DNA from: Amoebidium appalachense
Taxonomy: Eukaryota; Ichthyosporea
Direction of reading: 5' to 3'
Assembly: GCA_963693365.1 (NCBI GenBank)
Contig: CAVNZM010000017.1
Location: 6,696,001-6,760,000 of the forward strand
DNA length: 64,000 bases
Part shown: one piece after another, positions 30,484 through 64,000 of the stretch
How the letters are laid out: every line of letters starts with the position of its first letter
Numbering within the stretch: the first letter of the stretch is position 1
Translations under genes and position numbers: made by a program
Notes under the pieces: model-generated
Databases searched by the model: none
What the model was told of the DNA's origin: nothing
What the model saw: only the letters and a program-made list of their open reading frames with translations

Positions 30484-30996
30484 AAAGGACGGGATTAAAA
30501 CTGGAAACCACAGCAAGTGCATGAGCGAAAGGAACAAAAGTTCGAGAAAAAAAAGAAGAAAAAAAAAGGAGGAAGGTGAAAGGTTTGAAGCACGACACCA
30601 ACACACACATCCAAAAGAGAGTGACCGACTACAGTTCACACATATTGCTATCTCTAACAACTGTATGTTGACCTCAGCTGATGGGGGTTTGATAGTGTGA
30701 ACTTGTAGTGATCTGGTGTGTGCACATCTACCATGTATTTTCAGTTTATGTGGCTGGATGCATGTACATGAAGACATCATCCTACTGCACATGCGCAAGC
30801 GCATGTGCACAGCAATGGATACGGAGGGAAATGGGAAGTTAAGCAAGTGGGGCGTGCATGTGTGCGTGTGTGCGCACTTACGCACGTGTGTACGTGTGCG
30901 AGAGCGCACGTGTGTCTGCTCGTGCACCGTTGCATACGTGGGATTATGAGTTTGTTTGCGCTTTTGTGTTCGCGTGTATTGCTGTGTGTGTACAGG

Positions 30997-57082
<26,086 letters not shown>

Positions 57083-58074
57083 GGTGCTGTGTGTGTGTGT
57101 GTGTGAAACGGGTGCTTATACGTGTGTGTGTACGTGTGTGAGTGTGCACCCTAACACGTACTGACGTGTTGCCGCACGTGCGACGTTTTAACATCTACTC
57201 AGGCGGCCCTTTTAAGTAAAAAAAAAAAAAAAAAAGGAGACACCGCCTCAGTAGGTGGTAGGTGTGCACCAGTGCCGTGTGTGATTCACCTCATGACCCC
57301 TTCAAGTGCTGCGGCAATTATGCAAGTATTTCCCTAGTATAAGTCAAGCTCTGACGACGTCTAAAGTTGGTTCTGGCCTTCCAACATGAATTTAGTTTCT
57401 GGTAGCCACAATCACAATGGCGTCTTTGCTGGGGTCTGTACATATGCAGAGGGGGGGCCATGAAGTAAGAACTCTGGAGTTTTTCTTCGCTGCTGAGGAA
57501 AATCGGTAGTGATGGTTATGACACGTGTGACACGATACGGAAGGCATGAACCAACAGTAGAACGTTTGCTGAACAAGAGGCCCTTCAAGGATTTAAAAAT
57601 TTATTTCACACAACCAAAACGACAGAACTTAGTTTACAGGAAGAGGTGTATACTTGAGAGGTTTGTAGAAAGCACTGTCAAAGTCGGCACGTTGACTTAT
57701 TTTGTGCAAGCTAGTTTGACCACGTAATAGGTGAAAGAAGAAAAATAATCAACCAAGGGCAAAATAGAAATAGAAGACTCTGAAAACTCCTATATTCATG
57801 GAGAAAGTTGTTGGTAAAGAGTGAAAGAAACTAGGTGGCCCTAAAACTCAAGAGAACCACTGCAGTGGAAATAGAACGGCGAAAAAGGTGTGTTCACAAC
57901 CTGATGATAAAAATAACATCGTATTTTGTTGCAAAACCAGGAGTCCAGTCACTGGCACAGCACACCCAAACAGGTCCCAAAAAAACCTGCTACTCTTATC
58001 TTGCACTCCTTACATACCCGTAACTTCACGAAATATTTCATGCAACGTTAAACAGAACAAACCCCAGATAAACC
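57083..58074. other. Interval between CHD1L start and HSF-gene stop
   Basis: A (GT)-rich block at 57090-57110 and an A run at 57219-57235 are near the CHD1L end; the rest is unique sequence. A 72-codon + strand frame (57509-57727) shows no recognisable domain. The interval should hold the CHD1L promoter and the HSF-gene 3' UTR; no clear motif was seen. Confidence 0.5.
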
Positions 58075-58935
58075 CTAGAACGGCCTCCACACTGTCGTCT
58101 GTCCCTGCCCACTGGTGTCAGGCACTGGTTTCCACATGTTACTGTCCGGGTAATATCCCTGGTCGTAGTAGTGTGCGAGCTCGTAGGGAGGGTAGTGTCT
58201 GGTGGACGGGGGCGCATAACTCTCGTAATGTTTCTCATAATAGGTGTCGTGGTGCGTCTCGGGAGCTACGTAGTATTTCTCACGACGGTCATAGTAGTAG
58301 CTCTCTCCCTGTGTGTGTGTGTCTGCCTGCCAATACTCGTCCCGTGCCTGTTTAACCCGTGTCTCCGGTAGTGTGAGGCTGTCGCTAGCCCTCCGCTTGT
58401 TCTGTTTGTGACAGCCACAGTCGTGGCAGCACTCCTTACTTGCGTGTGTTCCCTCCCCGTAACTGGCCTGTGGTGGTGACCGACTGGACCGAGAGTCGCT
58501 AGTCTCGTCCGACACCTGTGACGTTTTCTTCTCGTCTTCCTCCTTTCCCTCACCCAACCGTTTGTCCTTGTTTTTCAGTGGCATACGCTTCATCTTCATC
58601 ATAAGCTCGGGGTTGTCACGCACAAAAAAATTGTTGCGGAAAATCATAGGTGGTCTGCGCCCGTTCACCAGTTTCGTGTACCCGTTCACCTTGTTAAACC
58701 CATACATGTTCAGCTGGCGCACAAAGGAGGAAAAGTTGCTTGTCTTGAACGTAGAGCAAAGAACCTTCTCAACGAAGAGGTCAACGTTTCGGATAACAAT
58801 GGCTTGCCCATCCGTGGTCCAAGCAATTGCTTCGTCAAAGTTAGAATCGTCCACCAAAAAGCGCAGTTTCGTGACAAAGGCAGTGGTGGGCATGTGGTAT
58901 GGCGACGCCAACCACGAAGGCATAGTGTTGGGCAT
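58075..58935 (-). CDS. Heat-shock-factor-domain transcription factor, intronless
   Basis: 286 residues from ATG at 58935 to TAG at 58075. Residues about 18-112 form an HSF-type winged-helix DNA-binding domain: TAFVTKLRFLVDD, AIAWTTDGQAIVIRNVDLFV, VLCSTFKTSNFSSFVRQLNM then YGFNKV (recognition helix), and FRNNFFVRDNPELM. Asn replaces the usual Arg in GFRKV. A Lys-rich stretch (about 112-128) may serve as nuclear signal. No HR-A/B leucine-zipper trimerisation region is visible; instead there is a Ser/Glu linker, a small Cys/His cluster (ECCHDCGCH) and a long Tyr/His-rich tail (YYYDRREKYYVAPETHHDTY). So it may be an HSF-family member with different oligomerisation, not a classic HSF1. Single exon, in contrast to the neighbouring 32-intron gene; retroposition or simple intron absence are both possible. 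Confidence 0.85.
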   Translation of the reverse strand: MPNTMPSWLASPYHMPTTAFVTKLRFLVDDSNFDEAIAWTTDGQAIVIRNVDLFVEKVLCSTFKTSNFSSFVRQLNMYGFNKVNGYTKLVNGRRPPMIFRNNFFVRDNPELMMKMKRMPLKNKDKRLGEGKEEDEKKTSQVSDETSDSRSSRSPPQASYGEGTHASKECCHDCGCHKQNKRRASDSLTLPETRVKQARDEYWQADTHTQGESYYYDRREKYYVAPETHHDTYYEKHYESYAPPSTRHYPPYELAHYYDQGYYPDSNMWKPVPDTSGQGQTTVWRPF

Positions 58936-59094
58936 ACTGTCGGCTAGGGGGCCTACTGCCCTCTCACAGTCACAAGAACGAAGTGCTTTTTTCTGTACTT
59001 AGTGGAGAGAGTCAAGAGGGAAAAAAACGTAGGGAAAAAACTGCGATAAGACTGCTACAATCAAGGATTAGTTGGACGTTGGAATGTGCTGGCT

Positions 59095-59160
59095 CGACTG
59101 GGAATATTCTGAAATGGGTAAATCAAATGACCAAGAAATGCGCCCTCTGATTGGCTGACA
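59095..59160 (-). promoter_or_regulatory. HSE-like and CCAAT motifs upstream of the HSF-domain gene
   Basis: GGAATATTCT at 59101-59110 contains two adjoining inverted nGAAn units (heat-shock-element core), with a third GAA one base out of register. An inverted CCAAT box (CTGATTGGCTG) is at 59147-59157. Both lie 165-225 bases upstream of the start codon; autoregulation is an inference. Confidence 0.35.
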
Positions 59161-60900
59161 AGAAGAATCACTAAAGGGGTAAATGGAACGTGGGTGAGGG
59201 TCATGGATCACGCGCAAAATCGTGGTGAAGGCATGGTCTCTATTCTCATATTTGCAACACAGGCATAAAAAATCTTATTTGTGGTTTGATTCTTAGTAGA
59301 TACAGTAATTTATGAGCGAGTGACCGCAAAGAAACAAATCCAACTGCTCAGTATCAAATGCTAAGACTCAGCGCGTTAACGTTTCGAGTTGATTGGCCGT
59401 ATGCTAAATTCGAATAATCGGATTGCGATGGTCGCGTGAGCTTATTCCGAACTAAAGGCTCAACTCTGATGGGAAAACATTGTCTGCTGAGTCTAATAAT
59501 AAAATATGGCCTTAGATACAAATAAGTTTTTCAAAGGAGCATAATATCATATCCTTTGCTGGGGTCGATATTATTCGCAGAGCGAAGTGGCAAATTCAAC
59601 CCTTTCTATTTGTTTCATCTTGGCACCAATGAAACGAGAGTTTTTCGAATGTGACTCTCCCGACACGCAAGCACTGGCACGATTTTAATCAGTGAATTTT
59701 AGACTATCTGAGAAATAATCTGTCGAATCAAGGGGCCTCGCCCATGCTGCCATACATGGCCAGTGCCAGCACGATGGTCTATTTAGAAGAATAAATATTC
59801 TTCAAAAATAAAGTGATATTTTGGTGTTAAATCAAAGTTGATCACGAAACTTGTTACCCATATGGTAAGATTGCATGTTGATACAATATACGCCTGAGAA
59901 AATCATCGGAGATGCATTCGTACACAGGTATTGTACCGTGTGATCATGGCATATGAACAGAAGAAAATGAGATATATGAAGGATATATCTTTTCCTTGGG
60001 AAAATATCCCACAAGTCAGGTACATAACGGAAGGTCACCTGTTTACCATAACACGTAGCACACGCACGCACATGCGCTCGCACACACGCACACACCTGCA
60101 CTAGCTCGCACATATAAATATAGAAAATAAAATACTTATATGTTGATGTTCCAAGCTATGGGGTTTGCTATATAGATAGATTTAGGAATCCAGGTTGGCT
60201 AGGTTTACTTACTATGAAGTGAAATTCGTCCGCCTTCGAATTTCGAATTCGTAAACTTTATATTTGAATTTCTTGGTCATCACGTAAACTATTTTGCAAC
60301 TTTGACATTGGTGTATACATTTATATATAAAATACTTATAAATATTTTTTTTATTCTATTGAATGATTTTTTTGCTTTAGGCTGAACGTCATAGAATTCA
60401 GGAATTCAAAAGATTTCTTTGGAAATAGCACCCACAACTCCTATTCCTAGTGCTAGGGAGACGTCGAAAATGCTCCGTGATTGTTTGATCACGGTCCCGG
60501 ACAGTGAAGCCTGGCACTTACACTGTACGTCGCCGAACGTGAGGCAGTCCTGAACGCGTGCCGCAAAACATGCCATGTGTATGTACTACAGTTGTAGGTC
60601 CGCGTGTAAACTGTTTTTCTTAGTACAATTTATAGGAATATGTGTACTGTGTAAGTCAAACCAATAACTAAGAACTAAGCTGCATTGGCAGCACATTGAA
60701 AAGGAACCTCTATAGAACAAAGTTCTGAATGGAATTTGTGGCGTTACAGACTGACGCGGCTCAGTGGAATCACGGTCAGTGAGCTAAATTTACACAGACA
60801 CTCTGGCCATGGGCATGCGACGCATGCGTCTGGTAATAGTATCCGGGGACTAAAAAATATCTACATGTACACAAAATATAAAGAGCTTGTACCTAAATAT
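59161..60900. other. Unique AT-rich intergenic sequence
   Basis: No open frame with family resemblance, no long repeats, no microsatellites apart from a short CA patch near 60060-60095. It is much lower in simple repeats than the genic introns. Confidence 0.5.
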
Positions 60901-61375
60901 TCTTGATTAGCCTTCTTGTTCCGAACATGCACTTACTGACTTATCTAAAGGCTTTGAAAAGCATAGGCCTACAGTGCTACACGCTCCCACAACATGACTC
61001 GGCCTGACATGAGTACTGACACGGTCAGCGGGTCGGTGAGCCCCACCGTTGCGGGGCGGGCAGCGGGCCGGGCCGGCCCCCGGGCCGGCCCCCCGGCCAT
61101 TTGTAGGATGATACGTAACACAGTCACAACCGCGTTGTGACGTCACGTAGAAGTCCCCGCCGATATATCCTTGAAAAAAGTTCACGACCGGGGGGAGGGC
61201 GAAGAGAGGACTCTATGATGGAGGCACTGAGGATCTGGGGGGCCGAGCGTGTGCCAGGGGGGCCCCTCATGCGCCTGAGTCCCGCCCAGGGTGGGTGGGG
61301 TTCAGGGGAAGGGGGGGGGGGGGGGGGGGGGGGGGGGGGATGGGGGGGGGGGGGGGGGGGGCACTGCGCATGCTA

Positions 61376-61410
<35 letters not shown>

Positions 61411-62580
61411 GGGGTCACTCCCCACTGATAAAAAAAAAAACCCCTCCCCCCCGGCCCCAACTTGCAACGTGGGCACCCTGCGGCCACCCAAGGACCGTGT
61501 GTATTACTGTAGTAATGGCCTGCGGGTCACCTGCACACCACGTGCCACGTGCAAGGGGATTTCGACACTCTCTACTGCCCCCTCTTAGGCCTACTACCCT
61601 GCAGGTTATGCCAGCGCGCAGCATTCAAATTAATCATGCATGCAACGGCACACACGGTTTTCGCCGTGGCATCGCGTAAATATACTTTCTCAGTGACACC
61701 ACCGGCCACCAAAAATTTTCATGATCCCATATAAGGGAAATTTAGCACACAACTAGTGTGCCATGACAGAAGATCAGCACAGTCACACACATACATACAC
61801 ACATAAGCGGCAATGCCATGCACACATACACACACACACAAACACACACACACACATGCATGCATGCATCATGATGTGTGCATGCATGACGGTCAGCAAT
61901 TGTGCACTGTACACGCATGTTCTTGCATTTTATTGCATTTTTATTATTTTAAATTCAATCGGGTCTGACCTTTATTCAGCACCGCTGTCTTCCAACTTGT
62001 CATGGTGGTTTAAACTTACCGGCCACAAAGCTGAGACCTGTGTTTAACTTTCTTCTTTCTAAACTGAGCCCGTCAAACAGACATGGCAGCTGAACGATTA
62101 GGCTGCCGCATCATATTAGAAAGGGGGGGCTTGCTTCCTACCGTGTGGATCTGGCGGGGGGGTCCAGTTACGAAATTTCTCCTATCCGCTGCCGGGGTCT
62201 AACATAGCGTCGTGGTTCTGTGAAGTTTAGGGTCACGTGGGATGCATGCTGTATCCCATATTTCTGGGTCTCAATGCCAATGCATGCTGTGTGCCCCGTA
62301 TAGTGTGCACAGGTGTTGTAAGTTGCACTCTCCGACGTACCGGGTATGTATCTGCATTCGGGGCAGGCTGGTAGGGTGTGTGTGTGTTAAGGGGGGTTGC
62401 AGGAAGGTGGGGGGGCGTGGGGGGGGAAGGGGGGGGGACAGGGGGTGGGAATGGGTGGGGGGGAGGGGGAAGGGGAGGTTGCTTCTAGGTGTTGTGGCTT
62501 GTTTCTTTCTGCGACAGTCAACTTTTTGGTTTTGCCAGCTTTGTGTTTGTTTTTTTAATCCGGCGGCTCCAAGTGCCTAT
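60901..62580. other. Intergenic stretch with GC palindrome, G runs and CA patch
   Basis: Contains a GC-rich palindromic block (61058-61099), G-rich runs (61309-61409), a short A-then-C run at 61430-61452, a CA/TGCATGCA patch (61780-61890) and a second G-rich block (62390-62478). No gene recognised. Confidence 0.5.
61058..61099. repeat. Tandem GGGCCGGCCC palindromes
   Basis: GGGCCGGCCC occurs twice within 42 bases of almost pure G+C, each copy a perfect palindrome and the whole block a near dyad. It can form a cruciform or hairpin, and contrasts with the AT-rich flanks. Confidence 0.7.
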
Positions 62581-62585
62581 GTATC

Positions 62586-62801
62586 CTACAGTACATCAAG
62601 GTATCCGCATATTTGCTCAAAGAAAAGTTCAGAGATTCGTACAGACATATTGGCCACGATGGGGTGTCTCGGGCCCGTGGGTGCTTCGCTAGCGCTGGTG
62701 GGATGGTGATGCCCCTCAGGCTGGTGTAGAGGCCCTACCGATTTAATCATGGGTGATGCTGCATGCAGTCCGGTGGGGGTGGTAAGGTGCAGCCACTCCA
62801 T
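62586..62801 (-). other. Possible C-terminal exon of an unrecognised gene
   Basis: A 71-codon minus-strand frame of non-repetitive composition ends MSVRISELFFEQICGYLDVL and TAG-type stop. It may be a terminal exon of a gene to the right, but no acceptor or family could be established and chance is not excluded. Confidence 0.15.
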
Positions 62802-62871
62802 AGGGTTGCTAAAAATAGCGGCTGGGTGATGGCACGGCCGGCAGCTCGTCCTGCCCGTGGTGGGTTAAGGG

Positions 62872-63047
62872 GGGTGGAGGAGGGGGGGGGGGGTGGGGGG
62901 GGGGAGGGGGGAGGGGGGAGGGGATAGGGGGGGAGGGGAGGGGGGGGGGGGGCAGGGGGGGCACCCAGTTGGGTGGGGGGGGGAGGACGGGGGGGAAGGG
63001 GGTGAGAGAGAGAAAGAGAGGGGGGGGGGAGGGGAGAGAGAAAGAGG

Positions 63048-63135
<88 letters not shown>

Positions 63136-63247
63136 AAGAGAGAGAGAGAGAGAGAGGGGGGGGGGGGGGGGACTCGAAGAGAGAGAGAGAGAGAGGGAGG
63201 GAGAGAGAGACAGACTAGAGAGAGAGAGAGAGGAGGTGAGGCTGACC

Positions 63248-63280
<33 letters not shown>

Positions 63281-63282
63281 TG
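62872..63282 (+). repeat. Purine-rich tract with (GA)n core followed by a C run
   Basis: About 365 bases almost free of pyrimidines on the + strand: G-rich (62872-63000), then (GA)n with a pure core at 63049-63130, then mixed GA to 63237, followed by a C run at 63249-63281. Purine-strand asymmetry next to a complementary C run favours triplex or hairpin structure. Confidence 0.8.
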
Positions 63283-64000
63283 CTCCCCGGCCATTCAGCG
63301 GCATATACCCGCTCTTGGCTGGAGCGACTCGTCCAATCATTCGGCATAACATTGCTACGGGCCCCGGAAACCCGGAAGTGATAGGATGCCGTGTGGCGGC
63401 ACAGAATCGGATCATGTCTGTGGCTGTGGTCTACCCTGATATATATATCGATCTCAAAACAGGGCCAAGTGTATTGCTGAAGTCATAGGAATAATACTCT
63501 GCACAGCACATTATGATTTTTGCTGCAATGCTTTTTGCATATAGTAGTTCGTCGCGGTAAACCATTACGGCCCATAAGTTGCAAACAGCGACACATTGCT
63601 CTGCATATTAAGTCATCATTTCGGCCTGGCATAAGTAAATCGGTTTCGAACAAATCAGAATAGTTTTAGTGAAGTCAACAATAGTCCTAGCGCTCTACAT
63701 GGTACACTTTGAAAAGATTCAATTATTATTATATTCAGAGTCAAATGATCATGATCTAAACTCCATGGATTCGAGTTGAACAATTCACCTTGCAGCCATG
63801 ATGCAGACAGCTCTGCTGATGTGGCCCATATTTCAAAATAACATGTGTTAATAAGTTCAGTAGTAGAGTGTTTCATATGGTTAACGTTAAGGAAGTCGAT
63901 CCTCTACTGAAACGGCCAGGCTATATTTGCAACTCGCAAGCCTGAGAAGTATCAGTCACTCTAAGCATTTGGAAGGCCTACCATGATTGGCCAGCACGAG
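63283..64000. other. Unique sequence at the right edge
   Basis: AT-rich, no repeats and no recognisable coding region. A frame open on both strands around 63285-63415 is too short to interpret. Confidence 0.45.

Overview
This is eukaryotic nuclear DNA carrying intron-rich genes. Two large genes fill most of the window, and their introns are packed with simple repeats: long (GT)n/(CA)n tracts, (CT)n/(GA)n, C or G homopolymers of up to roughly 60 bases, minisatellites and short dispersed repeats. I rebuilt exons by following protein-family similarity from memory together with GT-AG splice sites, and nearly all exon phases agree. The gene set (F-BAR muniscin of FCHO type, ALC1/CHD1L-type remodeller with a macro domain, heat-shock-factor-type regulator) fits an opisthokont, perhaps a unicellular relative of animals such as an ichthyosporean. 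That placement is inference and I cannot name a species.

Layout. 1-19006 (+): 3' part of an FCHO-like endocytic adaptor gene; 24 exons give about 710 residues from inside the F-BAR domain to the end of the mu-homology domain and the stop. 19007-25146: gene-poor, repeat-rich stretch with at most a few doubtful exons. 25147-30366 (-): leucine-rich-repeat protein gene whose coding sequence is split by a tyrosine-recombinase (DIRS/Ngaro-like) mobile element at 26267-29354. 30997-57082 (-): complete-looking ALC1/CHD1L homologue, about 33 exons and 975 residues: SNF2 ATPase, linker, macro domain, then an added C-terminal BRCT domain. 58075-58935 (-): intronless HSF-domain gene. 58936-64000: mostly unique, apparently intergenic sequence with a GC-rich palindrome, long G runs and a purine-rich tract.

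The genes do not form a pathway. FCHO acts at the plasma membrane in clathrin-coated pit initiation, ALC1 remodels nucleosomes at PAR-marked DNA damage, and the HSF-type protein regulates transcription. The most notable features are (1) dinucleotide microsatellites phased to splice sites in transcript orientation, (2) a Gag+recombinase element without reverse transcriptase, sitting in a coding exon with an AAT junction shared by both ends and an internal junction, (3) the macro-plus-BRCT architecture of the ALC1 homologue, and (4) introns apparently built by tandem copying of their own splice-site neighbourhoods.
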